Below, piece after piece: positions 12,601 through 25,235 of a stretch of DNA of 64,000 bases. The stretch is taken from the NCBI GenBank assembly GCA_020152595.1, contig JAIGNY010003283.1, positions 246,001-310,000 of the forward strand, written 5' to 3'. Position 1 is the stretch's first letter; every line of letters begins with the position of its first letter. The position numbers and the translations under genes were made by a program. The notes beneath the pieces were generated by a model. The model worked only from the letters and a program-made list of their open reading frames with translations, had not been told where the DNA came from and made no database searches. Source of the DNA: Chiridota heheva (Eukaryota; Echinodermata; Holothuroidea; Apodida; Chiridotidae).

Positions 12601-14128
12601 AGTGGTCCTGCCATGCCTTCTAAAAAAATTGGGATTTAACCTGATATAGGTTTTTCATATCCCTACATTCAATAATCCGTCAAGAAAACCTGGTTTTAAG
12701 TCCATTTTCATCATGAAAAAAGACTTAAAATTGATCATTTATTGTCTGCTCCGAAAAATATTGAGATGGATTTGTGATATCATAACAGTTTGCTATGTCA
12801 TTTCAGGAACTGCTGATCGTAAACAATGCATAACACACATACAATTAGTGTCTAATTACTACAGTTTTTCAGGCTGTTCAGATCTTAATTTGTCATTTTT
12901 AAGATCAAGTTATTATAAAAATGATTTGGAAATAAATACAGAATATTCTTATATTGAAGGGATGTCATTCCTTATGAACTTAAAATGCTTGCAGACAAGA
13001 AAAGAAGGATCAGGCTTACAACCCCTACACGGTCCTGCAGTACAAAGCATGCGTATTCATCATAAAATTCTTACTGCTTCGGAAGTAATATTTGTTAAAC
13101 ATAATCAAATTGAAGTTTTTGCAACAACATCTACCTTCTTTTTTTTCATGTCTAATGTAAATATAAAGTTTTATTGATCACTGTTCAAGTCTCTGTCGCT
13201 TGACGTTTAGTCAACAGGCCTACGTGAACTAAATAGTTTATTCACACAATTCCGTTTGCGTTTTTGCACTAGAATTGAAAATATTTGAATTTTTTTGAAA
13301 ATTATGTTGTTTTTTTGTTTTGTTTTTTAAGTTTTTATATGCTAAAAAAGACGGCTTGGCATATGGACACAATATTTACAATTCAGTTCTATTTTATCTA
13401 TTTTTCTTACTTCAATCATATTCCACACTATATATAAAATAAATCCTACAAACTTTTAACTGATTAAGTAGCCCAGTCGGTTACGACTTCGTCTTTTGAG
13501 CGAGAGGTTATGAGTTTGAATCTCACTGAGTCCTAATTTAATTTTTTTCTTCCTGTTTCTTTTATTTGAATCTTTATTACTGGCAGAACAGTTAAATTTT
13601 CATGTCAGAGACGATTTGGTCAAGCTACTGTTTAAATTGAACAGAACAGGTAAGAATCTGGCATCAGCTGAATATGGCACTGTACCCGGTAAGCCCCGAA
13701 AACTCGGTTCATGTGAAGCACACAAAACAAGTCCAGAATTGTCTCGTTTTGTTGCCCTTTGCTATTGATAAACGACTTTTAGTATAGAATTTATATTACC
13801 GCAACTTCTAACTACACAACGCTGTGGCATTTTGTTTAATAATTGCTTGGAAAATGTAATATTTTCGAAGAACAGAGATGCTATTGATACAAGTGAAATT
13901 TCAATGGTTGCCACACATTATATGTGGCATCAATGCATTGTTTACATACAGTCGTTCCCAAAATGACGTCATTGCATACTGAGCCCCATTCTGGGTGACA
14001 AAAAATGCCTTTTTCTTTTGCAATTTTCTAGCAGCTGATGGGGTTTTGTGCAGAAAAAGTTATATTTTGGCAATTTAAATCCGAATAACATATTTAACAT
14101 AAGATCCGACCCCCATGGCAGGACCACT
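12601..14128. mobile_element. 1.5-kb non-autonomous DNA transposon with TTAA duplication
   Basis: The left end reads AGTGGTCCTGCCATG and the right end CATGGCAGGACCACT, a 15-bp perfect terminal inverted repeat. Each end is flanked by TTAA (12597-12600 and 14129-14132). TTAA duplication is typical of piggyBac and Kolobok superfamilies; which one is not decided. The interior holds a 154-codon open frame (12713-13177, plus) without recognisable transposase motifs, and a tRNA-Lys-like SINE at 13466-13540. The element was inserted into a region containing GGTACC-like words. Confidence 0.8.
13466..13540 (+). repeat. tRNA-Lys-like SINE head or pseudo-tRNA
   Basis: GTAGCCCAGTCGGTTACGAC resembles the D arm and A box of tRNA-Lys. 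TTCGT-CTTTTGA-GCGAG forms an anticodon arm with a TTT anticodon. ATGAG-TTTGAAT-CTCAC forms a T arm and B box with one mismatch. The outer seven-base arms do not pair, so it is unlikely to be a working tRNA. A T-rich tract follows. It sits inside the transposon at 12601-14128, so it inserted there later or was carried by it. Confidence 0.55.
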
Positions 14129-14540
14129 TTAAATCACTTAATAATCAGCAAAAATACAATTTTTAGAAATACGTATTTGAACATTGTACATCGCCTAAAA
14201 ATTTCATAAGAACATAATATTGATGGGAAGACATGGATGGTAGCAACACTTGCAAAGTTCATAAACTTTCCTCAAACTTTTAATAATAGCTGACCTAGTT
14301 ATGGTGTACTACTAGTTTCACGAATATGCAATATACATGTAAAGTACATAGTAGAGTAACGTTAGTACATAGTGGGAAAGTACCGTTTATAACTTTAATG
14401 CAAACTTTCTAGGCCCAACTGTCATGAAATATGCCTGTGTTTTTAGTACTATTGTAACAAGAAAATTTCATAAGAATATTTTTAAATTCTTTTGAAAAGA
14501 CATGTATGCATTCACTTTCGTCTAAGAATCACAAATTCAC

Positions 14541-15190
14541 ATGTGTTGATTGATTGATTGATTCAAACATTTATTCAAGCACACTTTCATACAGAGTACA
14601 GATATATACAGGTATACAATATGATACATACAATGAAACAAAGATATTAATATTTACATTCATTAATTACATAAGTGGCTTAGGAGCGCCACACAGGAAG
14701 TTAGAGTAACTTATAAACATGGCCACCAGAACACACACACAAATAATTATAACAATGATTGTGTAACACTAGTCGTATTTAGATTAAATATGGCAAAAAT
14801 ATGTGATCAAATAAAGAGAGATACTACAAAATGGGAAACTGCACGAAAAGACAAATTTGAAGAAAAGCAAACCAGTCAGGATGAAATTGATCAAAGAACA
14901 CATAAAGGCAGAGCGTGATTCATAATGTGAGAATAAGAACGCTTTTAAATATTTTCTAAACAAAGATTTTGAAGCTAATGCACTTATATAGGAAGGGAGA
15001 GAATTCCAGAGTTTGTGACATATGAAACGAATGGAATGTTGAGAAGAGGTAAGCCTACTTAGTGCGAGACTAAGTTAATAAGAGTTTCTTGTTGAATATG
15101 GATGAATATAATTACCGCCACAGAAAAAAAGAACGGAATAAGGGGAGCCTAGAATGATGCCATGTTGAGTGTAAATTTTTCCTTTCAAAA
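14541..15190 (-). mobile_element. LINE 3' end with decayed reverse-transcriptase C-terminus
   Basis: The minus strand reads YIHPYSTRNS, a stop, then LTSSQHSIRFICHKLWNSLP and ...SLFRKYLKAFLF, the characteristic C-terminal end of CR1/Jockey-type LINE reverse transcriptases (Y-TR--, then R----KLWNSLP, then a basic segment). The 3' tail is rich in T on the plus strand and ends at an (ATCA)n run (TTGATTGATTGATTGATTC, 14545-14563). At least one in-frame stop shows that it is dead. The 5' part is missing (truncated insertion). Confidence 0.7.
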
Positions 15191-15360
15191 CGAAAGGGCA
15201 GGTTAAAAGAAATAAAATAATCCCATTCCCCCATCATGTTACATTTAAAAAATAATAATCTGCAAGTCACATAATGAAAATTCTACTCACAATCAGAATC
15301 AGCAAGTATTTTTTTTTCAAACAAAACTTGAACAAAGAACATGTCATGATCGTTTAAAGC

Positions 15361-15428
15361 GGGAAAAATCAAAATCATTTTGAGGAAAAATCAAAATCAT
15401 TTTGAGGAAAAATCAAAATCAGTTTGGA
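15361..15428. repeat. 22-bp tandem repeat, three copies
   Basis: The unit GAAAAATCAAAATCATTTTG is repeated about three times, the last copy diverging (CAGTTTGG). Purely a short local duplication. Confidence 0.8.
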
Positions 15429-15631
15429 AAAAAAAGAAGCCGAATTAATCTAAAGTATTACAGCCAAACTATAATCAACTTGAATTCTAATCAACCAAGT
15501 AATATACCAACCCTGAACCGGACGCACTTTTGAAGCTTGAGCTTTTAAACTTTCATTTCAGCCAAGTTGCTTTGCCATTTGGATGTGGAATTTCAATAAT
15601 CCATCCGATTTGTTTATGGTTTTAACCTTCT

Positions 15632-15984
15632 TTAACCCTTACTCTACCACGTGATGATTTTATTGCTGTTTTGGGTGCCCCATTGTTGGCTCCGCCTCCC
15701 AACGCATTTTCAAAAAAGTGCTGGTAGAGTATGAGTTAATCAACCCACGACAAATGCTCCAACTCGAAAATATATGCAGCATGATCCCGGTGGGCGGCCC
15801 AGCGGGTCACTGAAGCGGAACAAACCCAACTCTGCTGCTCGGAAGACAGAGGACCCTTCAGTAATCAGCCCTTGCTAAACCCTTACTCTACCATGCAGCG
15901 ATATTATCGCCGATTTGGGTGCCCCATCTTTGGCTCTGCCTCCCGAGCCCATTTTCAAAAAAAGGCTGGTAGAGTGAGGGTTAA
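15632..15984. mobile_element. piggyBac-like double MITE, copy 1
   Basis: The unit is bounded by TTAA (15632 and 15981). Two ~105-bp arms lie in direct orientation (15632-15739 and ~15876-15984). Each starts CCCTTACTCTACCA and ends with its inverted complement, TGGTAGAGTRAGGG. They are joined by a ~135-bp linker with CGGGATCATGCTGC on its minus strand. TTAA targets and CCC-starting termini are piggyBac features. The same two arms and linker recur inverted at 46348-46693. The apparent open frame starting at 15872 is only a translation of the arm. Confidence 0.8.
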
Positions 15985-17083
15985 GGTGAGTTTTCAAAAG
16001 TTTCATGGACTTCGTCAAAAGTCATTCCTTCTTGAGTGTACAAGCTGTAATGTGTACACTGAGTTAATGTTGATTTGTACACAAAACAGTCCTAAGTCAG
16101 GTATTTAGCCCATTGGGGATTTCAATATTGATGAGTATTGTACTTAATATTAGAAGCCCCAAAAGGCACGATCAGACTAAGAATTTGGAAAATAATGTTG
16201 AAAAATTAATCAGTGTTTTTCATTTTCATTTTGCCGTGTAACTTTTCTGAAAGTTAGTTTTGCAAGAGTAGGCCTACACTGTATTGTTCTTGCTCGTTTG
16301 GAAAATACTGACGGGTAAAAAAAAAAACCTTTGGCCAATTACGCACATCCGCAAGTCACTGCAAGACTTGCATATCATTACGATGGGGTAAATTCTGTTA
16401 ATAAAAACGCAAGTTGCAAACTTGTGTGAACAAACAGAATGTCGGAGATTCTTGCCATTAGTTTGATCTTAATAAAAACTTGTGAACTTGGAGATCAGGT
16501 GTATATTTATGTTTCATGTTTAAAACAGAAGCCTTTTTCTTGTAATGTGGGAATTTCTTTTGGCATACAATTCCATAGTACTGTAAGTTAAATTTCATAT
16601 TTGCCACTTTTGGGTAGTCACCTGTAAAAATACCAGTACTTCAGTATTACCCTTACCATTTGCCTCGGTATTAACAGTGCTTATTTTCACTAGTACCATG
16701 CAACATTAACCTGCCTGCAGTGGCACTTTTCATTACGCCACTACAGCCCTGCAGGATTAAATAAGGGGTTGCGCTCCTTAATCAACGTTTATTCCTCAAG
16801 TGCTACAATTTAGTGGGCTAATGCTGGATCTTTCAACGTAATCATTGTAAACTTTTCATGGTCAAATGATCATTTCTGGTACATCTTTGTACCTTCTTTC
16901 TTCCTTAATATAATACAGCCAGGTTACGAAGCCTACCAGTGCTTAGTCCATCGATATCAGGGAATGTACATAAAGACATTAAGTTACTTTGACAGGGCTA
17001 AAATCTCAAAGTAAAAAAAAATACAGCATTTTGTGAAAAACACCGTCTCACTACTTCTGGAGGAAATGTATGTCCCATGTCTC
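15985..17083. other. AT-rich unique sequence
   Basis: No gene. GGTATT/AATACC words near 16620-16700 resemble those near 12450-12575 and 51260-51360 and may be remnants of an old repeat without clear borders. Confidence 0.4.
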
Positions 17084-17091
17084 CCCCTACT

Positions 17092-17239
17092 CAGTGGCGT
17101 AGCTAGGGCCCTCGTAACAGGCTGGAGAAAAGTGGGACCATGTGGGCCCCAATGGTATTATATATATTTTTCCGGGCCCCTGTGAAGGGCCCGGGCCAGG
17201 CCCTTTTCAGGGGTCACTGCCCCCCTAGTTACGCCAGTG
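17092..17239. mobile_element. hAT-like MITE, 148 bp
   Basis: The left end is CAGTGGCGTAGCTAGGG and the reverse-complemented right end CACTGGCGTAACTAGGG, a 17-bp TIR with two differences. Flanking 8-bp sequences CCCCTACT (17084-17091) and TCCCTACT (17240-17247) differ at one base, matching the 8-bp target duplication of hAT elements. The interior has a GC-rich palindrome (GGGCCC...GGGCCCGGGCC). CAGTGGCGTA ends are widespread among animal hAT-type MITEs. Non-coding. Confidence 0.8.
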
Positions 17240-17247
17240 TCCCTACT

Positions 17248-20200
17248 CCTCCAGTCCTGCTAATTACGAGATAGCAAAGATAAGAAAAGAAGCAAAGATA
17301 AGATGAGAACTTTTTAAGTGTGCACCAAGTGGATGCACAGGCATATTAGAAACATACTTTTATGAAAATGGTATGCACACTTAGGTATAGATACACTGCG
17401 AAGAGCTGCAATGGATTAATAGAGAATTTCTTGAAGCATTGAGCCTAGTCAGGTCTATGAGTGGAAGGGATGGTAAAATTATGTTATCAATCAAATAATT
17501 CATTGGAGAAATTGGTATTGAAGGAACGAATCTTGCTTAGCCAACTGAGAAAAGACTTAAGAAGACTGAAATACAGCATAACAAGATTAATTAGATAGAG
17601 TACAGGCTAAACCATGTCAACAGCTCATGTTTGCTGATCACGGCTCTAGCCCTTCTACAGGAAACGAAACCTTGAAAAAATCCATATTCTCCCTAATAAC
17701 AGTTCCCTGCCGCTATCAAGAATGATTGCTAAACCCAATTGCAGCTCATCTATCAATGTCCATTATTTAACTCGTTGATCAATAATATTCAACTTAACAT
17801 GATTAATTCAAAACGAAAAGCTTTCATTTAATGTACTTTTAAATAGCTAAGAGTGGGAGACCGACTTCTCCTTTAATTCATATCACGGTCAAACTTATTT
17901 TTTTTTAGTGTTGAATAAAGCAAAGATACTATGCAAACATTTACCGAGTGCTATCACAATCAATCGTAAGAAAGGGACTTTCAAGCGAAACCACCTGGAA
18001 TAAAGCAATGATTCATCATGTAAATGCTTTCAAATCAAAGTAAACTATCGAATGCAGATTTCCACTGCTCCGCTTCAAATTCAGTTCTCCGTGGCACTAA
18101 CAAGTTTCGTCAAATACAAAGTTGTCACGACATGATGAAGTGGTCGCATCTTACAAAGTAAATTTACTCGAATTAATAAAGAAGTTCAATCGTTTTTATT
18201 GCTGAAAGAGTCCCCTACATCAAACAGTGAGTAATACGCTTGTCTAACTATTCTCATTAATATTTTATCCACTTTTTTTAACAGAAGTAATTCTCTATCA
18301 ACTGTCTTTTCAATCAACAACAGTCAATACTTTTGACATGAACCTGAGTCAAAGAAGTTGAATTTGATTCGAGGGGGCTGGAAAAAGGGAGTTATTTTAA
18401 AGAGGTTGAAAATCCTCCACCACTCAAGAGTGTTAGAGACAGTTTACGCGAGAGAAGCAAGAAAGAATTACAAGCTCTTGAGATGGAGCCAGCCCATATG
18501 TAACCTGAAGAGGTTCGTCATTTCTGTGAAATAACATCTACCTCTCGTTTATGCTGTATCAAGTTTGAAGAGGATAATGGATACGAACCATAAGACTGCA
18601 AGACACTCAAGAAACATGTATACACCATTTTGAGGAGTTCCTCAAAGTTCCACGCTCCATATGAAAGAAAATGAAATGTTAATTTAACCGGGGGTTCTCA
18701 AATTTGTTGTCTCAGTTTAAAAAAAAAATTCTCCCTGAGTAACTGGAGAAGGGAATCGGAGCAGGAAGATGAAAACGAATCAAGTGTTTTTGAAATAATC
18801 ATAATAGACAGGTTTTTCATCTTTGTGTAGAATCACCATACATATCTTACAGGACAGATCTTACAGGAAAAAATTAGCTAGAATTCATACATAATCTTTG
18901 CATGCACATATTCAGGGAAAAAAAAATATGTAAACAACAACGGATCAATTGTTCCCAAATCTATTTTGAAGTAACTTTCGTCAAAATAAATCTTTAACAA
19001 AATAATTGTTTATTATAACTTTGTTTAATATTTTATGTTAAAAAGCCAAATGCTTGTTTGAGTCACCTGTGCTTTTGCATCCCGACCCTCATCGACAGCT
19101 GCGTCAAGATAAACATTTATCTCAGATCATCATAATGGGATTAAAAGGCCAGTTATCGTGTTAACTGAGACAGAAATATGCAACACAATTGAACACTTTT
19201 GATTGGTCTAAATATAAGTGCATGATAAACCAATAGATAAACGCTGTGGAAGTGATGTTGCACAATTATCATTAGGGTGTCAAGTAATTTTCTTGAAACG
19301 AGATTCCTTCTTTAATATTTTACAGATTTACAGCTAACATCAGTTGTCTCATATTGCTTTGTGCTTTGTAACAATTAAAATGCAATTAAGAGTTATAAAC
19401 TCTGGAAATAGTTTAATTGTAATAAAACTGTGCATATAAACAAAGACATTAACCTAGATAAAACAAAAAGATTATGAACTTTAGCGTTAATTAGCTACTT
19501 GTACCCGGCACCATTTGATATATTTGCATTTTGGACAGAAACCTTTATTACATTCATGATTTACTGGACTGGGTTTTGCAACTCCTTGTTAAGATGCCTT
19601 ACTGAACTTTACACTCTCTAATTGTGGCAAGGTGTAGATGGTTTTAAGTTCAAAGATAATGGTATACCAGATGGGAGTCCAGGGTAATTTCAAAGAACTT
19701 CAGTTGGACTTTCCTCTCTGCAAATCCCTACAGAACATGTTTGTCATGATTACACTGAATGTCTATTTTATTAATCTATTGCTACATATTGTTGAAGGCT
19801 ATACCTTTAGGCAAATTAATTGCCCAATTGAATACGTTTAGTCTACAGTAGATGTTTAAGAGATCAAAAGAATAGGTTGCATCCATTTTATTCCTAACCA
19901 CCAACGTCCACTTTTTTTCAGGCTTCTCATATGACCTTAAACTCTACAGTTAATTGCTTAATGGTATCACACATTTCACATCGCAGTTGGAACTATTCAA
20001 AAATTGCATACTACATACAGCTGTGGCATTTATCATTGTACAACTTCCAAATTACTAAGCATGATCCACATGTACATAATCAAGAATTTATGCAAAGACT
20101 GTTGACAAAAGATAATCATCTGCTTGGTTGTTTTCCTTACTAGTTTTATTCTCTGGTTGCAGTGAAGGCATTTCTTTTAATTTACTCATATCAAACAGAA

Positions 20201-20584
20201 CAGGTTGGGTTATTTGCCAAAAAAATGCATAATTCATAGAGACCGTCGACATGAAAAGAGGGTAACAATCGAGTGACTAATGATGGTGCCAAGAACAATC
20301 AGGTCATACTTAAAGAAAGAATAATATTCATCTGATAGTGCTCTTAAAATCCAAGGAGGTATTGAATAAATAAAAATTTTAAAGGTTATTCTGAAGCAAA
20401 TCAGAAGAGAAATCATGCTTTTTGCTGCCACTTGAAATAAGACTGTTATGTAGGCTTCAGTGGTCAAACAATTCTGTATTATATGAAAGATTCAGACAAA
20501 ATAAAATCAATCAGTACAGAGGAAGAGATCACTTGAATATCTTCTTTCATCCAGCAGATATTGAATTTTCGTCACAATTTTGTA
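17248..20584. other. long unique segment, no repeats recognised
   Basis: Over 3 kb free of recognisable transposons. Open frames are short and unconvincing. Sequence at 19085-19170 combines a TTTATCTCAGATCA block with GGGATTA (an Otx/Bicoid-type core) and looks more complex than its surroundings, so a regulatory element is possible but unproven. Confidence 0.35.
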
Positions 20585-21125
20585 TGAAAACCAGAACCAA
20601 GAGGTTTTGTGGTTCCGATGCTATATTTTTTCATAAGCTGATTGATTTTCAAAATTTGTACTAACTGTCATGTCATTGCATACTATGAAATATTTGTTCC
20701 AAGATATTTATTCATAAGCTACACCCATCATGCCAGATCAATACAAATGTTGACAACATTAGCATTTGCACAATAATTAAAAACATTATCATAGCAAGTA
20801 TGATGCAAAAACAGTTGCTCATTTATCCTACTTCAATAATTTTTCAATAAGCCCTGCCTACTCATTAATATTCATGTCATCGCTACCACAACATTAGAAC
20901 ATATATATGTACAGACCATGATCCATCTGTGTACGACATACTGTATGGCATAAATCTGATATACCATTCATGAGATACAGTATGGTGTTTACATTATTTA
21001 GCACTTTCACTTAGCCACGCCTACCATGCATATTAATGACATCTGTTGATAACATAAGTACACAATAACCAAGAATATTATCATGCCGAATATGACGCAA
21101 AACGGACGGACAGTTGCTTATCTAT
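20585..21125 (+). mobile_element. Helitron-like element, truncated copy 2
   Basis: It starts with ACCAGAACCAAGAGGTTTTG and TGGTTCCGATGC, followed by the modules CCATCATGCCAGATCAATA, CTACTCATTAATATTCATG and CTACCATGCATATTAATGAC at ~150-bp spacing. It stops after GGACGGACAGTTGC and lacks the microsatellite and right hairpin seen in complete copies. Confidence 0.7.
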
Positions 21126-21400
21126 CACTTCAGTGCTGCATTGCTGGAGTGGATTGCTAATTATCTTCTTTGACTAAGTGGTTATTTGACCAGGTGTTTT
21201 CCATCTATTAAACATAAGTTCAATTGTGATCCCATTTCTGAAATCAATGAGCACCTTCTCTGATTGGTGTTTACAAGAGCATAAATGTGGATTAGATGGC
21301 ACTTACTTCTAAAATGATACAGGAACAATCCAGACACATTACTTGACTTACTAAGTTTACAGGAATATAATACAAATTCAAATACTTATTTATTCCAAGA

Positions 21401-21612
21401 TTATTATTATTAAGGAATTTATATGGTGCACATATTTGTACATAAACATACATTCAATGGCGCCTTTCACAAAAAGCATAAAAAAATAAATGAGTTTTAA
21501 ATTTCCGTTTAAATGAGTTAAACTTTGTACAATCTCACAGTTCACTGGGAAGGGTATTCCATTGTTTTGGTGCATCAACTGCAAACGAGCGATCACCCTG
21601 TTACACAGTTCG
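21401..21612 (-). mobile_element. LINE 3' end, decayed
   Basis: The minus strand reads DRSFAVDAPKQWNTLPSEL followed by a stop, then after a frame change FKRKFKTHLF, and ends with a tRNA-unrelated tail in which ATATAAATTCCTTAATAATAATAA encodes the LYK(F)L-type ending common to LINE tails of the CR1/L2 type. It is the same kind of C-terminus as at 49190-49560 but a different copy. Inactive. Confidence 0.7.
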
Positions 21613-21615
21613 TGG

Positions 21616-23589
21616 ATGGTATCTTGATATTCTTTTGGCGATTTGATCGTATGATATATGACTAGTGTTTATATTGACTGTTATCAGTATTGACTGATAG
21701 CAGTTCAGAATCTAATGAAAATATGTACTTTTCAAACTTAAGGTCTGATAAAAATGTGTTTATTTACTATACAGGTGACAGTAATTACAAAAAAATTTCC
21801 ATTCAATGCTTATCTTCTCCAAATCAAAAAAAAGATTTCAAATTAATTTCATTTAAATGAAGAGTTTTTATTGCTATTCTTAGTAATATTCTGAGAGGTG
21901 TTATGTTAGTTAAACATGCTTCTCACACAAACATACTCCCTAAGATGACATCCTAAAGATCTCAATATGCAAAAACTTTAGTGACTAGACATAATGCATC
22001 AATTTCACTTCACAATTATTATTCACGAGACAGAAAGGCTGACACACCTCAAGATCAACTTTTCATTTCTCATTTTCATTTCCTCTTCTGTTTTTCAACG
22101 AAATTCTTACCCGCCAGGTAGACGGAGAAATAACTTAGGTGTATAACATATCCATCAATAGAAATGAGGCCTACTCGGTGATCAAAGCAAGATTTCTTTT
22201 CTCTCCCTCTCTTAAAAACATTTGTAACAAAATGACGACAATCTATCGAATCTACTTTGGTATCCAAACAACACAAGACCCGAGGACAAACAGTGAATTA
22301 TAGCTTACAAATGGTGAGGCCTCTTGAAAACAAAAACACGGAAGTAAACCTTTAAGAAATTTTCGTCACCTTCTCATCATGAACAGCTTCATCTTTGAAT
22401 TATCTTTAAAAGCTTGAAGATCGAGAAATAAAAACATGCACGTTCGTTATCATTTATTCATTGTGCTGACCTATTTACAACAAGTTGGAAAATAAAATAA
22501 TTATAAAGAAATGATATAAATGACAGTATAATAAGGGTAAAATGAGTAACTGATGATATATAGAAAATCTTCCACCACTGTCTTGATTGATTAGTTCAGT
22601 GGTCAGACATATTAGCTTATATGATAGATGACAGAAAGAAAAAGAGAACAGTGAAGAAAGAACATGCATGAGTTCGGGAGATCGGTACATGTGCAGTACA
22701 AGTCTATTCAATAACAAAGCTTCGCTATAGTCTTGTATCACTTAAGGTCACTTACTAAATTTGTTTTTGAAATTTCTCAAAAACTTCACAGTAAATTTGA
22801 AAAGGGCACATTGAAAAGATAATATGCCATTATTTTACATCATAGAGAAAAGTTTAAACCCTGTGTAGTGGTCGAGTTTCTTCCGTGTTCCAAATTAGTC
22901 TGATTCTCATATGAATATATACAAAATTGGAATTTGGATAGATGGAATTGTGGGATACTTCTATAGGGTATCTCCTGATCCGGAGAGCAAAACTATTCTC
23001 CCAATTGGGAGTACAAACCAGACTGATAATGTGCAAGTGGAAACACAGACATGTGGATTCTACCACATTTGTGCCAGTTCACCAGAGCCATAATTCTCTT
23101 TGAACAAAGTAGGGGACGTGGAGCTGTACTTTTCTGTCCCAATGTGTGAGGAAAATGTTTTTATACCAACTTACATTTTCAAAGTCCCCCTTGCCCTCAC
23201 CCACCCCCTCCCCAAGAATTATGGCCTGCATTACACCTCAAGGAATCATATAACATTATTCATGGCATGTACTAAAGCAGATTGATTCTGCAATAATGCT
23301 GTAGCATTACATGTCCCCCCTAACATACTTAATACATTTGATCACAATTTTTTGCACGATACGAGTACAAGTTTGAAATATGATCAATGCATCAGTTGCT
23401 GAAGATTACTAGCTAAGCAGAACAAGGGTAGAGATGGCTGCACTTAAATTTTCAGGTTATAACAGATCATACACCTGTTCCAAATCTACAACCTTTTTGC
23501 AGAGAAATTTCATCCACAACACTCAGAATATAAGAATCATATTTCTGACTTGTCTCTTTTCATCATAAATTCTTGCAGTGAATAGCGTT
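21616..23589. other. AT-rich unique sequence
   Basis: No gene or repeat family was recognised. Confidence 0.4.
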
Positions 23590-23787
23590 TCACTTGTACA
23601 TCAAAATTGTTCGGTCTGTATCTCTTTCTCGTGCACGGAAGAAGTGATTCCGCATCTCAAGAGAGCCTGCCAATTCAGATGTTTTATCGACCCAGCTGCG
23701 CCTCTCGTAAAATAACGAGATGAATTGATAGGAGGTGTCAATGACTTCATACGCCACATACATCTTCACAAAAAAAACTTGAAATAT
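23590..23787 (-). CDS. candidate exon with stop codon, unknown protein
   Basis: A minus-strand acceptor (CATGTAAGTTTCAG) is followed by 65 open codons and TGA. The segment reads IFQVFFVKMYVAYEV..., with a hydrophobic first 15 residues, then a charged part including YERRSWVDKTSELAG and RARERDTDR. GC content is higher than in its surroundings. It begins in phase 0, which matches the phase-0 end of the candidate exon at 24571-24677. An alternative is a donor at TACAA|GTGAAA just before the stop. No family is recognised. It could be a host exon or chance. Confidence 0.3.
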   Translation of the reverse strand: MFQVFFVKMYVAYEVIDTSYQFISLFYERRSWVDKTSELAGSLEMRNHFFRARERDTDRTILMYK

Positions 23788-23931
23788 CTGAAACTTACAT
23801 GAAAGATGAATTGAAATTACCCAGCAGCCTTCAAGCTGGACGTGGTGATTCTTGCATAACCATGGAGCACATATAAAATATTTTTGGACAAGTGAGTGAA
23901 ATAATAAAGGCCAATTCAGTTCTTGTGTTAA

Positions 23932-24062
23932 AGGAGACCGAAAAGTGAGGGCGCTCGTTTTTGCAAAATTCACAAATATATTATCCACAACAAATCAATA
24001 AACTTCATGCCTGGACCCCCTAAAAATAGGTCTATGTCCTCACTCTCCGGTCTTGTGCTCCT
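23932..24062. mobile_element. 131-bp TTAA MITE
   Basis: Ends are AGGAGACCGAAAAGTGAGG and, as its imperfect inverted partner, CCTCACTCTCCGGTCTTGTG plus CTCCT. TTAA flanks both sides (23928-23931 and 24063-24066). It is non-coding and different in sequence from the other TTAA elements in the window. An open frame that runs from it into the candidate exon at 23590-23787 is accidental. Confidence 0.75.
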
Positions 24063-24570
24063 TTAATGTGGAAAAAATTATGCAATACAATTCAATGTTT
24101 CTTATTGGCAGATCATTTTTACGCAAATACTGACAAACCCACCAAAAACTGCAGAAGCCGTGACGTTGCTGGTATGTAGCAGATTTACAGGTGCTGTGTC
24201 AAGTGATTTTTTTTGTGACAAGATTCCCTCAATATATTTCAGAACTTTAGAAGCAAAAATATCAAATAGGATTAGTATCAACTAAACAGATTTAGAGAAA
24301 TCAATTTCTTATATCAAAATGATGCTTGTACCCTCTTCTATGAAGAACGTCTTCTACAAAGGATAAATTACACAAAAGACTAATAGCTTCTTTCCACTCT
24401 ACCCCAGAAAAAAACATTCATCCCTTTTCCATTTTTATTGTCTTTAAAATCATTTACCTCCTACCATCTACAAATATCCTTAAGTTTGATTACTGATCAA
24501 TAAATACGATCAATAGAGAACTCGCCTAAAAGAGGATAACACGTCTCCATTTAATCTCTCTTTGCTCAAC

Positions 24571-24677
24571 CCTGTCAATTATCTGTTGAAAGTGTTCCTC
24601 GCTGTCTGGTAAGTGTGAATTGTCTGCACATTTTCCGTCATAACACTTAGGACCATTGATTTTCTGCTGGTCATATC
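24571..24677 (-). CDS. candidate exon, unknown protein
   Basis: Minus-strand acceptor GACGTCAGTCACAG (weak tract), 107 bases, then donor GACAGG|GTTGAG. With one base taken from the previous exon, it reads YDQQKINGPKCYDGK... then DNSHLPDSEEHFQQIIDR. Codon use looks coding-like (mixed, charged, two cysteines). It ends in phase 0, fitting the candidate exon at 23590-23787. If the donor is not used, the frame continues EQREIKWRRVILF and stops. No family is recognised. Confidence 0.3.
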
Positions 24678-24708
24678 CTGTGACTGACGTCTGCCATGCT
24701 ATGTTCAT

Positions 24709-25235
24709 CCATTAATGATTTGGACAGTAGCACAAAGTTAGCTCAGCAATTAATGATAAGCTGTGGTATAAATAGCAGATTCCAAAATGACAAATATGAT
24801 ATAATTCAAAAAGATGAGCATGTGAGCTCGTTACCGATGTGGAGAAGGGATCCTCTGTCATAAAATGAAGCTTGTAAGGTGTTTGTATTACATTTTTGCT
24901 TTAAAATCAAACACGATAATCCTAAGACATGAATGATATTAATGATTTCTTGTCTAATTTTTATGGCCACTGCAATCTTTTGTTATGAAGAGTTTTTTTT
25001 TAAATTTTATGAATTTCTGCCATTTTTGACTGTTTTTTATTTTTATTTTTATTATCATATTTATTTTTACCTTCAAAAAATTGTGTACCAAAACCATACA
25101 TCGCACTTGTTTTGTTGAACCACCGTTCAAAAGTGCTTGCAATTTCCTTTCATTTGATATAAAATTAACATACCCTAGCTATTTGGGTTCTCTTCTATAA
25201 TAATTAAATTTCACTACAGCATTTTCAAATACTAC
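24709..25235. other. AT-rich unique sequence
   Basis: T-rich on the plus strand around 24985-25070. No gene. Confidence 0.4.

Noticed and set aside
13466..13540. Functional tRNA-Lys gene
   Set aside because: The acceptor arms do not pair and the T arm has a mismatch; a SINE head or pseudo-tRNA fits better.
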